Of a stretch of 64,000 nt of DNA, positions 50,552 to 59,298 are shown in pieces. Source of the DNA: Sporosarcina sp. FSL K6-1508 (GTDB lineage: Bacteria; Bacillota; Bacilli; Bacillales_A; Planococcaceae); NCBI RefSeq assembly GCF_038007465.1, contig NZ_JBBOXF010000001.1, positions 496,001 to 560,000 on the forward strand. Reading direction: 5' to 3'. Below the pieces are notes generated by a model. It was not told the DNA's origin. It was given only the letters and a program-made list of their open reading frames with translations, and made no database searches. Position numbers and translations under genes: made by a program. How positions within the stretch are numbered: the first letter of the stretch is position 1; each line of letters starts with the position of its first letter.

Positions 50552-51196
50552 ATGAAAAGAGGACTTAGTTTATCAGTAATTAGCATCGTTTTCCTTCTGT
50601 GGATCGAACAATCTTTAGAGGTTGCATACTTATGGAAAACGGTGGCGAAAGCGATGCTTTTCCTATTTATCCCGGTCATTTTATTCCGAAAGTCAGGATT
50701 CCCATTCTTACGCATGCGTCTAACCGATCAAAAGAGCATGAAAGTTGCAATCGGTTCCGGAGTTGCAATTATGGGGATTATCCTTGTGGCTTTCATTATT
50801 TTACAGCCATTCATAGATATTGATGCGCTAATCGTTGACCTTTCTAAGGCGGGTATAACGACTCTAACTTTTCCGTTCATCGCCTTATACATCCTACTCG
50901 GTAATTCGATACTGGAGGAGTTTTTCTTCCGCGGTCTGTTGCCGAATCTTATCGGAAAGTCACAGGTTCAATATGTTTTACCCTCTTTCCTTTTCGCGGT
51001 CTACCATATCACGATTTTTCTTCCATGGTTCAGCCTTCCCCTCCTCGTGCTAGCCGTTTCGGGGCTTTGGATCGGCGGAATTATTTTTCAGCTTGCCAAT
51101 GAAAAAAGTGGAACAATTTTACCCTCTTGGACAATTCACATGTTTGCGGATATTGGAGTCCTGATTGTCGGCATCTATGTCATTTACTTCTATTGA
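50552..51196 (+). CDS. CPBP-family intramembrane metalloprotease
   Basis: 214 residues with about six to seven helices. Motif 1 ILEEFFFRG, motif 2 FAVYHITIF and motif 3 HMFADIG give the Glu-Glu-Arg and His residues of the CAAX protease/bacteriocin-processing (Abi) family. Members act on peptides or give immunity to self-made bacteriocins; most Bacillus members are uncharacterised. ATG at 50552. A small gene follows 13 bases downstream. Confidence 0.88.
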   Translation: MKRGLSLSVISIVFLLWIEQSLEVAYLWKTVAKAMLFLFIPVILFRKSGFPFLRMRLTDQKSMKVAIGSGVAIMGIILVAFIILQPFIDIDALIVDLSKAGITTLTFPFIALYILLGNSILEEFFFRGLLPNLIGKSQVQYVLPSFLFAVYHITIFLPWFSLPLLVLAVSGLWIGGIIFQLANEKSGTILPSWTIHMFADIGVLIVGIYVIYFY

Positions 51197-51209
51197 AAGG
51201 GTGAACGAG

Positions 51210-51569
51210 TTGGAAGAAAAGCAACCATTCAAAATACGCTACCTGCTAGTTACTTTCATGGCATTCCTCATTGCGCTCTTATTTTACTATGGACAAACAT
51301 TTGAGGAGGCTCTTTATTCTGAAGGGTTCCCCATCCCCGACCAGGCAAAAATTCAGAAAGTCTCAAGTGAAAAAAGCTTTGAGAGTTACACTTGGAAACC
51401 AGCATCCGAAGAACATGGCTTGCCTATTCGCTACAAGTTAATTATCCGATTGAGCGGATGGAAAAAAGTTGATCAAACGGAAACAATGACGACGTATGAA
51501 AAAGAAGGTAGGAAGGTTGATATCATTTCACGGAAAAACTATCTTGGAGTATACGGTCAAAAAGAATAA
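51210..51569 (+). CDS. Small membrane-anchored protein of unknown function
   Basis: 119 residues from TTG at 51210 behind GAAAGGG. One N-terminal anchor (YLLVTFMAFLIALLFYY) and an extracytoplasmic part of about 90 residues with no recognised family. It lies close behind the CPBP protease gene and ends at a terminator, so the two form a small operon and may work together. Confidence 0.7.
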   Translation: MEEKQPFKIRYLLVTFMAFLIALLFYYGQTFEEALYSEGFPIPDQAKIQKVSSEKSFESYTWKPASEEHGLPIRYKLIIRLSGWKKVDQTETMTTYEKEGRKVDIISRKNYLGVYGQKE

Positions 51570-51616
51570 AGCTGTACGCATTCCCCCTTCTATAAGGGCA
51601 TTGCGTACAGCTTTTT
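51566..51616. terminator. Bidirectional terminator
   Basis: AAAGCTGTACGCA and TGCGTACAGCTTT around a 21-base loop, T-rich on both strands. Confidence 0.88.
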
Positions 51617-51630
51617 GTATTATATATTTA

Positions 51631-53832
51631 TTAAACGCCCGCCACGACAACCGTTACTTTGAATAAATCCCCATCGACTTCGATCTTCATATTCCCATTA
51701 TGCAAATCGACGATGGATTGTGCAATCGCAAGACCAAGTCCAGAACCATCCGTATGCCGTGATGTATCTGCTCGCTTAAAACGTTCAAACAGTTCATCTG
51801 TGTTTTCACCTAGCTCATACTTCGTCACATTTTTCACGACGAATTCAGCATTATCGCCCACTTTTCGTAGCGTAATATAAACACGGGTGCCGGGCATTGT
51901 GTATTTGATAGCATTGACAATTAAATTATCCAGTACACGCCACCATCTTTTTCCGTCCACATAAGCAACGAGCGCAGACGCTGGAAAGTTCACCCTGAAG
52001 TCAAGTCCTGATTTCGCAATTTCCTCTTCGTGCTCTGCAAGTGCTTGTTGGAGTAATTGCGTCAAATCGGCACGTTGCTTATGCAGCTCCAAATTGCCGC
52101 TCGCCATTTTTGACACTTCGAATAGATCCTCGATCAATGTCTTCAATCGCTGAGACTTTTTATCTAAAATATCTACATATTTTGTACGTTCTTCAGCAGT
52201 GATATCTTCCTTTTTCAACAGGTCTGTGTACGTAATAATTGAGGTCAATGGTGTTCGAAGGTCGTGGCTGACATTTGTAATCAGTTCCGTTTTTAGCCGT
52301 TCGCTCTTCGCCTGTTCAGTCATTGATACATGGACACCTTCACGCAAGCTATTCAAATTCTTCGCGTGTTCGGCAAGAGGTGACTTCCCTTCGACCTTAA
52401 TTTCCTCATGAAGACGACCGTTCGCCATTTCTTCCGTAGCCAAGATAATTCGGTTCAAATAAGCCGAACGTATCACCAACATATAAAGTGCCGGCAAGCC
52501 TAGAAAAAGAACAGCCGGAATGTAGAGAATTAAAGATGGAGGCATCATTAAAACGACTGCGAAACCAATTCCAGCAAGGAAAAAGCCGATGAGTAAAATG
52601 AATGTCTGAACGCCAATTGACTTTTTCAAAAACATCTCTTTAAAAGCTCCAAGGAATTTCACTGTGTAACTGTCTGCGATGTCCTGTACAAGTACCCCTT
52701 CATGTTCCAATCTTATTATTCCATTAACGATTTGAAACACGGTTACCAACAAGAACAGAACAAGAAATGCAAACTGTATCACGATTGTTATCCATGCCTC
52801 CATGCTGTTCACAAAAATGATATAGGAGAACCTGTGTGACATGGCAGTTAATGCAACGTATAGTGCGAAAACAGAAATACCTAATAGCATTACTTTCATA
52901 TCAATTTTGAGTTGATCATATTTCACGACTAAGTGATTTTGAGTTACCCATTCCTTTTTAAACTGTAGTTTTGTGAACAACACAACTAATGCAAGTGCTC
53001 CTACTAACCACAGAACAAACGAAAAATATCTGTCCTGGTTATATCGTTTTACTTCATGACTGAGTAATCCATCTTTCAAAGCAATTTTCGGAACGATAAC
53101 TTCACCTTCAAATGCCCGCGCAGGATTGCTGATTGATAACATGTCGTCCCAGTCCATTTCAATTTCACTTCTCACATAACCTACGGAACCCCAATTCTCC
53201 CGTGCTGGTATTGACTGTGCTTTAAAATATCCATTTCCTTCATTAAAGGTTCTTTTATAAGCGGCAGGAACATTGATATCGCCTGAAGTGAACGTTTCTC
53301 CTGTTTTGGTATCTTTAAATTTATATGCAACCGGGAAGCCTTCAAAGCTCTGTTCTTGATTTTCAATCAAATAGCGATTCAGGAAAGCTGCCTTTTCAGC
53401 TCTAATTTTTGCTTCTACATGCGCATCACTTTCAAAGTTTTGTTGGATATCATCTATTTTATCGTCTCTTTCCTTGATTAATGCGGATTTCAGCTTTTCA
53501 CTTTTAGCCGCTTCTGCATCTGCAATCCGATCCACGTATTGGTCTTGGATATTGGCGATTTGTTCTGACAAGGATCCGTACTGATTACGGTGTTCCTCAA
53601 TTTCCGATTTCGCTACCAGAATCTTTTTTTCTGCTTCTTCTAAATTAACCGGATTTAAAACGGTTGGACCGATGTTTTCATAAAAATTATTCATACTGGA
53701 TTTAAAGTCTTCCGTTTCGACGAAACTTTTTCCGATATATTGAGGACCCTTCTGAACAATAGAAATAAGTGCCATTAAAAATACCGCTGCAAGTACAGTC
53801 CACAATATAAGGGGCGATCGATTACTATTCAT
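51631..53832 (-). CDS. Sensor histidine kinase with coiled-coil extracytoplasmic domain
   Basis: 733 residues. TM1 at about 10-28, then an extracytoplasmic part to about 270 that starts with a long coiled coil (EEAEKKILVAKSEIEEHRNQ to about 150), then about five further helices to about 455, HAMP-like linker, His in ITNVSHDLRTPLTSIITY, and ATPase domain (ELFERFKRADTSRHTDGSGLGLAIAQ). Typical of VanS/YvrG-like kinases with an enlarged sensor. ATG at 53832, two bases behind the small membrane gene, with AAAGGAGG inside that gene. Confidence 0.9.
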   Translation of the reverse strand: MNSNRSPLILWTVLAAVFLMALISIVQKGPQYIGKSFVETEDFKSSMNNFYENIGPTVLNPVNLEEAEKKILVAKSEIEEHRNQYGSLSEQIANIQDQYVDRIADAEAAKSEKLKSALIKERDDKIDDIQQNFESDAHVEAKIRAEKAAFLNRYLIENQEQSFEGFPVAYKFKDTKTGETFTSGDINVPAAYKRTFNEGNGYFKAQSIPARENWGSVGYVRSEIEMDWDDMLSISNPARAFEGEVIVPKIALKDGLLSHEVKRYNQDRYFSFVLWLVGALALVVLFTKLQFKKEWVTQNHLVVKYDQLKIDMKVMLLGISVFALYVALTAMSHRFSYIIFVNSMEAWITIVIQFAFLVLFLLVTVFQIVNGIIRLEHEGVLVQDIADSYTVKFLGAFKEMFLKKSIGVQTFILLIGFFLAGIGFAVVLMMPPSLILYIPAVLFLGLPALYMLVIRSAYLNRIILATEEMANGRLHEEIKVEGKSPLAEHAKNLNSLREGVHVSMTEQAKSERLKTELITNVSHDLRTPLTSIITYTDLLKKEDITAEERTKYVDILDKKSQRLKTLIEDLFEVSKMASGNLELHKQRADLTQLLQQALAEHEEEIAKSGLDFRVNFPASALVAYVDGKRWWRVLDNLIVNAIKYTMPGTRVYITLRKVGDNAEFVVKNVTKYELGENTDELFERFKRADTSRHTDGSGLGLAIAQSIVDLHNGNMKIEVDGDLFKVTVVVAGV

Positions 53833-53834
53833 AG

Positions 53835-54011
53835 TTAAACGCCTCCTTTAATAAGTCGAGTCAATTGGGCAATTGCCCTACCCGAATTTTCCATGCCATT
53901 GCTAACCAGTTCAATGATGTGGGCGAAACAGTAACCAATACTTAACGCCGCTATGACAATCCCAATGATTGACCAAACAACAGCCCAGTCATTTTTCGAT
54001 TTTGTAACCAA
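53835..54011 (-). CDS. Small membrane protein between response regulator and kinase (58 aa)
   Basis: TTG at 54011 lies nine bases behind AAAGGTGG. The product is MVTKSKND followed by one membrane helix (WAVVWSIIGIVIAALSIGY) and an amphipathic tail (LVSNGMENSGRAIAQLTRLI). It overlaps the last 23 bases of the response regulator gene and ends two bases before the kinase ATG, so all three are translationally coupled. I recognise no family. A role as accessory or sensor partner of the kinase is suggested by its position. Confidence 0.7.
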   Translation of the reverse strand: MVTKSKNDWAVVWSIIGIVIAALSIGYCFAHIIELVSNGMENSGRAIAQLTRLIKGGV

Positions 54012-54678
54012 CGCCCCACACCACCTTTACATATCTTGGATTTTTCGAATCTGCTTCGATTTTCTCACGGATTTTACGTATATGTACCGCTACTATATTT
54101 TCAGCATTATACGCGGCTTCATTCCAGACACGCTCGTAAATTTCATTGATGGAAAAAACGCGCCCCGCATTTTTCATCAGTAATTCTGTAATTTTATATT
54201 CAATCGGCGTCAACTTTACCACATCTCCGTCGACGGTTATTTCTTTTGCTTCTTCATCAAGAACCAACCCATCTATTTCTACCTTTTTCTGTCCGTCATA
54301 CGTACCGAATTGGATATAACGGCGAAGTTGCGACTTTACGCGTGCCATTAATTCCATCGGGTGGAACGGCTTCGTCACATAATCATCCGCGCCAACGGAC
54401 AACCCATGAATTTTATCGGAATCCTCGGCCTTAGCGCTTAACATGATAATCGGGATATTACGAGCTTCCCGAATTTTGAACGTCGCTGTAATACCATCCA
54501 TATTCGGCATCATAATGTCGAGTATGAGAAGATGAACGTCATTCGACTCCAACAGCTCTAGCGCCTCTTTACCGTCCGCTGCCTTTAGCACATCATATCC
54601 TTCATTTTTCAAATAAATTTCTATCCCATCACGGATATCCTGATCGTCATCCGCTACAAGTACTGTGAATTTCGCCAT
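53989..54678 (-). CDS. OmpR-type response regulator
   Basis: 229 residues: receiver (VLVADDDQDIRDGIE, Asp in LLILDIMMPNMDG, Lys in DDYVTKPFHP) and winged helix (KLTPIEYKITELL, NIVAVHIRKIREKIE, VVWGVGYKI). VanR/YycF-like. GAGGTG lies before the ATG at 54678. Cotranscribed with the small membrane protein and the large kinase. Confidence 0.92.
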   Translation of the reverse strand: MAKFTVLVADDDQDIRDGIEIYLKNEGYDVLKAADGKEALELLESNDVHLLILDIMMPNMDGITATFKIREARNIPIIMLSAKAEDSDKIHGLSVGADDYVTKPFHPMELMARVKSQLRRYIQFGTYDGQKKVEIDGLVLDEEAKEITVDGDVVKLTPIEYKITELLMKNAGRVFSINEIYERVWNEAAYNAENIVAVHIRKIREKIEADSKNPRYVKVVWGVGYKIEK

Positions 54679-54784
54679 CTTCCGCACCTCGCTTTACTCT
54701 ATGATACCAATTGTAACCGCCAAATCTTAACATTTACCAACTGTAAATATGAAGAAACTCTTAAGATGAATTGTATTTGTATTT

Positions 54785-54855
54785 CAAACAAACACGTTTA
54801 ATTGTACTTTTGTGTTTGTTTTTGAATTGACTGGGTGACTGTCACCCAGTCAATT
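54785..54855. repeat. Palindromic repeat element, copy 2
   Basis: AAACAAACAC and GTGTTTGTTT form a hairpin (54786-54821), followed by a perfect 31-base palindrome (54825-54855) with core GGTGACTGTCACC. It shares the AAACAAACACG arm and the TGTCACC word with the element at 58245-58296. Confidence 0.75.
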
Positions 54856-54934
54856 CAGTCAATTGGTGCATATTCGACAGTAGACAAACATATCAATAGC
54901 ATGCAAGGACAAACTACTATTGGGGGTAATGTTG

Positions 54935-56149
54935 ATGTCAAATCGTGCCGTTGTATACAAAGAACCAGGAAAAGTTTCAATTGAAAATATTGGTTTTCCA
55001 GATTTAGTGTTACGGGATGGCCCCGGGGTGAATCCACTAAATGTCGGACGTAAGTGTGAACACGGAGTCATTCTAAAAGTGGTTGCTACAAATATTTGCG
55101 GAAGTGATCAGCATATGGTGCGCGGGAGAACAACTGCACCAAGTGGTCTAGCATTAGGACATGAAATTACCGGACAAGTCATTGAAGCAGGTCGGGATGT
55201 AGAATTTATGAAAGTAGGAGATCTTGTCTCCGTACCTTTTAATATTGCTTGTGGTCGCTGTAGAAATTGTAAATCACAAGATACTCATATTTGTGAAAAC
55301 GTTAATCCAGACCGTCCTGGATCAGCTTACGGTTATGTTGATATGGGTGGTTGGGTCGGTGGACAATCAGAGTATGTAATGGTTCCTTATGCAGACTTTC
55401 AACTATTGAAGTTTCCAGATAAAGCACAAGCGATGGAAAAAATTCTTGATTTAGCCATGTTATCAGATATTTTTCCTACAGGATTTCATGGGGCATACAG
55501 TGCCGGAGTTACAATTGGATCGACTGTATATATAGCGGGGGCTGGCCCTGTGGGATTAGCAGCCGCTCATTCAGCACAACTATTAGGCGCCTCTTGTGTC
55601 ATTGTTGGAGATATGATTGAAGAACGATTGGCGCAAGCAAGAAGTTTCGGATGCGAAACAATCAACCTTAGTCAGCATGATGATATAGGCGAACAAATTG
55701 CACAAATTCTCGGAACTCCCGAAGTTGATTGTGCTGTTGACTGCGTCGGGTTCGAAGCGCATGGTAACGGACCTAATCGCGGAGAAGCACCTGCAGCTGT
55801 TCTTAACTCAATTATGGAAGTGACACGTGCTGGAGGCAAATTAGGAATTCCAGGTTTGTACGTAACTGGAGATCCAGGAGCGGCTGATGAAGATGCCAAA
55901 TTCGGGACGTTGAAAATCCGAATGGGATTAGGCTGGGCAAAAGCACATCATTTCGTTACGGGACAAACTCCTGTCATGAAGTACCATGAGTTTTTAATGA
56001 AATCAATACTGAGCGGTAAAGCCCAAATTGCCAAGGCAGTAAATGCTACGCTTATTTCATTAGAAGAGGCGCCTAATGGATACCAAGTTTTTGATAAAGG
56101 TGCAGCGAAAAAGTTCGTTATCGATCCACATGGACTGATAAAAAGATAA
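54935..56149 (+). CDS. Glutathione-independent formaldehyde dehydrogenase (zinc alcohol dehydrogenase family)
   Basis: 404 residues, close to the length of the Pseudomonas putida enzyme. Catalytic zinc ligands Cys in TNICGSDQH, His in ALGHEITG and Asp/Glu; structural zinc Cys in ACGRCRNCKSQDTHIC; NAD-binding GAGPVGLAAAHSA. The extra segment around PDRPGSAYGYVDMGGWVGGQSEY is typical of this subgroup, which keeps NAD tightly bound and dismutates aldehydes. ATG at 54935 behind GGGGGT. Followed by an aquaglyceroporin gene 106 bases away. Confidence 0.88.
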   Translation: MSNRAVVYKEPGKVSIENIGFPDLVLRDGPGVNPLNVGRKCEHGVILKVVATNICGSDQHMVRGRTTAPSGLALGHEITGQVIEAGRDVEFMKVGDLVSVPFNIACGRCRNCKSQDTHICENVNPDRPGSAYGYVDMGGWVGGQSEYVMVPYADFQLLKFPDKAQAMEKILDLAMLSDIFPTGFHGAYSAGVTIGSTVYIAGAGPVGLAAAHSAQLLGASCVIVGDMIEERLAQARSFGCETINLSQHDDIGEQIAQILGTPEVDCAVDCVGFEAHGNGPNRGEAPAAVLNSIMEVTRAGGKLGIPGLYVTGDPGAADEDAKFGTLKIRMGLGWAKAHHFVTGQTPVMKYHEFLMKSILSGKAQIAKAVNATLISLEEAPNGYQVFDKGAAKKFVIDPHGLIKR

Positions 56150-56255
56150 CCAGTTTAACATAGATGATAACTATCCACGGCAAAAGCTTTGACAGTCTTG
56201 TAAGCGAGCTGTGGATTTTTTCTATCCCGTATCGACAATCAGGGGGGAATTTTCT

Positions 56256-57062
56256 ATGTCGGCATTTTTAGGTGAATTAATTGGAACAATGATCTTAGTC
56301 ACTTTAGGTTGCGGTGTTGTTGGCGGTGTTGTGCTTAATAAAACCAAATCAAAGGATTCTGGTTGGATTGTGATTACGATGGGCTTTGGACTAGCCGTAG
56401 CAGTAGCTATTTATGCAGTGGGCGGGATAAGTGGTGCCCATATTAATCCGGCAGTTACAGTAGGATTAGCCGTGATTGGCGCCTTTCCTTGGGCAGATGT
56501 TCCGGCGTATATTTTAGCTCAACTCATTGGTGCTTTTATCGGAGCAGTCATTGTTTACGTTAACTATTTACCACACTGGGAAGAAACAAGCGATAAAGAC
56601 CAAAAGTTAGTTATTTTTTCAACCATTCCAGCCATAAGAAAGCCGCTTTCCAATTTAGTAAGTGAAATGATCGGTACATTCGTACTTGTCCTTGGAATAC
56701 TTGCGATTGGTGCAAATGAATTTACAGAAGGTCTTAATCCACTCATCGTCGGATTCCTTGTCCTCTCCATTGGATTGTCACTAGGAGGAACAACCGGCTT
56801 TGCGATTAATCCCGCGCGTGACTTAGGTCCAAGAATTGCACACTTTTTCTTACCGATCCCTGGAAAAGGGTCATCTGATTGGCGTTATGCTTGGGTTCCA
56901 ATTGTTGGTCCATTACTTGGTGGGGTATTTGGAGCTCTTTTTTATCAACAAGTGTTCAGCGGGATAAATTCTGTGGAATTTTGGATTATAGGTGTAATTT
57001 GTATTATTACAATTCTAAGTGCATATTTCATGAACAAGATGGGGAAAACTCAACAAATATGA
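56256..57062 (+). CDS. Aquaglyceroporin (MIP family, GlpF-like)
   Basis: 268 residues, six helices. Both NPA loops are present: SGAHINPAVTVG and GFAINPARDLGPR; Asp after the second NPAR marks the glycerol-conducting branch. The protein passes glycerol, small polyols or other small neutral solutes. ATG at 56256 behind AGGGGGG. No glpK or glpD gene is nearby; the neighbour is formaldehyde dehydrogenase, so a link to a small aldehyde or alcohol is possible. Confidence 0.9.
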   Translation: MSAFLGELIGTMILVTLGCGVVGGVVLNKTKSKDSGWIVITMGFGLAVAVAIYAVGGISGAHINPAVTVGLAVIGAFPWADVPAYILAQLIGAFIGAVIVYVNYLPHWEETSDKDQKLVIFSTIPAIRKPLSNLVSEMIGTFVLVLGILAIGANEFTEGLNPLIVGFLVLSIGLSLGGTTGFAINPARDLGPRIAHFFLPIPGKGSSDWRYAWVPIVGPLLGGVFGALFYQQVFSGINSVEFWIIGVICIITILSAYFMNKMGKTQQI

Positions 57063-57103
57063 ATGCAGTCCATTAACCATTAGATAACCCAAATAAACGT
57101 GAA

Positions 57104-57164
57104 TAAACACCCCCTGCAACAAATTTGGTTAGTGTCTAAACCGACTAAACAGGAGGGTGTTTTC
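57104..57164 (+). terminator. Terminator behind the aquaglyceroporin gene
   Basis: AAACACCCCCTG and CAGGAGGGTGTTTT with a long loop of about 33 bases that can fold further. Confidence 0.75.
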
Positions 57165-57305
57165 TAATGGAGGTAACAACATGCATACGATGGATTATGG
57201 GGCTTCTATTCACTCGTTTTATCCGTTCTTAAACTGATTGTCACTATTTTCACGTTCTAAAGACTCTGCAAAGTCATACTACTTCAGTCATATTGGAGGG
57301 CTAAG

Positions 57306-58193
57306 ATGTTTAAAAACCCATTTGGCCAAATTAGGGCTGGCTGGCTCATATTACTAGCTTTTGTTGCGATGCTAATTGTTCAACAGTTATTCTCACTTCC
57401 CGGAATACTTCTATTAATTTCAACTGAAGCACCTTTTAATGGAGAGTCTGGTTATCTCGATATACAAACTGCTTTGGATACACATCCCTGGATTTCCCTT
57501 TTAGTCCAAGGCGGTGGTACAGCCGGAGGAATAGTAATCACTCTTTTATTATGGCGTTTTTTAAATAAGGGTTCGTTGAAAGAGCTTGGCTTTAGAGGCT
57601 CGATGAAAGACTTATGGTTTGGACTTTTTCTTGGCGCCTTATCGATTATCGTGATTTTTATTATATTAATGGCGACTGCCAATATTTCGCTCATTAATTC
57701 ATTTTCAAATCCTCATTTTTCAATGTTTACGGTTACTTTTCTACTTATGTTTATTCTCGTTGGCATCTTTGAGGAAATGTTTTTTAGAGGTTATGTTATG
57801 TCCACCATGGCAAACAGAGGGAATAATAAGTGGGTTATCTATGTGGCATCCGCCTTGATTTTCAGCATAGCGCATGGTGCAAATCCGAATGTAAGTATTT
57901 TAGGATTAGTAAACATTGCTTTGGTCGGAATTTTATTCGCTTATATGTTTAACGCCACGAATAGTCTTTGGCTACCCATTGGTTACCACATTACTTGGAA
58001 CTACTTCCAGGGGAATGTCTTTGGTTTTGCGGTAAGCGGTACAGCACCGAACGGAATCTATAATGTTGAAATAGCTGAGGGACATGATTGGTTGACAGGC
58101 GGTGCATTTGGTCTGGAAGGTGGACTACTAGCAACGCTACTCATCTTGACCGGCTTTATCGCCACAAGGTTTTATGCTAAATGGACAGATTAA
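57306..58193 (+). CDS. CPBP-family intramembrane metalloprotease (second)
   Basis: 295 residues with about eight helices. Motif 1 IFEEMFFRGYVM, motif 2 FSIAHGANP and motif 3 WLPIGYHITWNY are clear. It is longer than the first CPBP protein and not closely similar. Single gene with GGAGG before the ATG. Role unknown; the family includes prenyl-protein and bacteriocin-related proteases. Confidence 0.9.
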   Translation: MFKNPFGQIRAGWLILLAFVAMLIVQQLFSLPGILLLISTEAPFNGESGYLDIQTALDTHPWISLLVQGGGTAGGIVITLLLWRFLNKGSLKELGFRGSMKDLWFGLFLGALSIIVIFIILMATANISLINSFSNPHFSMFTVTFLLMFILVGIFEEMFFRGYVMSTMANRGNNKWVIYVASALIFSIAHGANPNVSILGLVNIALVGILFAYMFNATNSLWLPIGYHITWNYFQGNVFGFAVSGTAPNGIYNVEIAEGHDWLTGGAFGLEGGLLATLLILTGFIATRFYAKWTD

Positions 58194-58244
58194 AGAAATA
58201 CGGAAGGCCCCTAAAGCCCCCTATATATCAGTTTTCCTCAGTGT

Positions 58245-58296
58245 CCAAACAAACACGATTATTCAAACGATCGTGTTTGTTTGGGTACCTGTCACC
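58245..58296. repeat. Palindromic repeat element, copy 3
   Basis: CCAAACAAACACGA and TCGTGTTTGTTTGG form a perfect 14-bp stem with a 12-base loop, followed by GGTACCTGTCACC, a half-decayed version of the GGTGACWGTCACC core. It overlaps the 3' end of the EamA gene, whose stop lies in the loop. Confidence 0.8.
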
Positions 58297-59171
58297 TGAA
58301 CAACTTTTTCCTTCCCACTCAACGTCAATACAAGAATACCGCCCAGCAGCATTGCAACACCCATCCACGATGTCCCATTCAGTCGCTCACCTACGACAAG
58401 CACACTTAAAATCGCTGCAGTAAGCGGTTCAGCAAGTGACAGCGTGACTGCTGACGATGAAGGAATCCTCTTCAACCCAGCGGAGAACAGAATATAGGCT
58501 ATACTTGTCGTTGCAATTCCAAGATATAATACGACAGATATTCCGCGCCCCGTCATAAGCCCCTCCGTTTCGAATAAAAATAGAAATGGTAGGAGCATTA
58601 TTGCACTCATCGAAAAGATAACCGCAACGGCAGGTACAGGATCCACCTTGTCGAGTACGTCTTTATTGACAAGGGTATAAAACGCGAACAATATCCCAGC
58701 TCCGAGTGACATTGAAATCCCCACAGGATTGACGACGATTCCGCCTTTATTTAAAAAGAGCAATACACACCCGATAATCGCCAGTATAGTCGCCATGATC
58801 CACACCCGGGTCGGGCGTCGTTTCAATAGTAACCATTCAATGATTCCGGAAAAGACAGGAGCACTACCGATCGTAACGACCGTACCAATTGCTACTCCTG
58901 TTAATCTGACAGAAGAAAAAAATAAATATTGGAAAATAGCCATCGAAACAGCCGCATAAAGAGTAGACTTCCACGGCCAATTCCGAAAATCAATTTTACG
59001 CATAATAAGTAAAATAAACAATAATGAAAAACCGCCTACAGCGAGTCTCGATGCTCCCACTGCCAACGGATGAATTGTTTGTGGCATAAACGTTTGTGCG
59101 GTGCCGGTCGTTCCCCAAAGTACCGCCCCCAACAACACAACTAGATATGAAATACGCTGTGACACAGTCAT
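58263..59171 (-). CDS. EamA/DMT-family transporter
   Basis: 302 residues with ten membrane helices in two EamA repeats (AVLWGTTGTAQTFMPQTIHPLAVGASRL; SAVTLSLAEPLTAAILSVLVVGERLNG). A drug/metabolite exporter of unknown substrate. The last 12 codons (VQVTGTQTNTIV) are written by the palindromic repeat at 58245-58296, so the original C-terminus was probably replaced when the element arrived. Confidence 0.88.
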   Translation of the reverse strand: MTVSQRISYLVVLLGAVLWGTTGTAQTFMPQTIHPLAVGASRLAVGGFSLLFILLIMRKIDFRNWPWKSTLYAAVSMAIFQYLFFSSVRLTGVAIGTVVTIGSAPVFSGIIEWLLLKRRPTRVWIMATILAIIGCVLLFLNKGGIVVNPVGISMSLGAGILFAFYTLVNKDVLDKVDPVPAVAVIFSMSAIMLLPFLFLFETEGLMTGRGISVVLYLGIATTSIAYILFSAGLKRIPSSSAVTLSLAEPLTAAILSVLVVGERLNGTSWMGVAMLLGGILVLTLSGKEKVVQVTGTQTNTIV

Positions 59172-59254
59172 CCCCCTCTTTCTCTATATAGAAGATACCA
59201 TACAAACTAATTTTTCACATTTTGAAAATAAGCTATCTCTCAGCTCCTAGACAA

Positions 59255-59298
59255 TAAAAAAAGTAAGGCTCATCGTCACAAGATGAGCCTTACTTTTC
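59255..59298. terminator. Bidirectional terminator at the end of the opp operon
   Basis: AAAAGTAAGGCTCATC and GATGAGCCTTACTTTT form a 16-bp perfect stem with a seven-base loop. Confidence 0.92.

Noticed and set aside
57179..57235. 18-codon peptide with a GGAGG site behind the aquaporin terminator
   Set aside because: Too short to judge, begins just behind a terminator and no promoter is evident.
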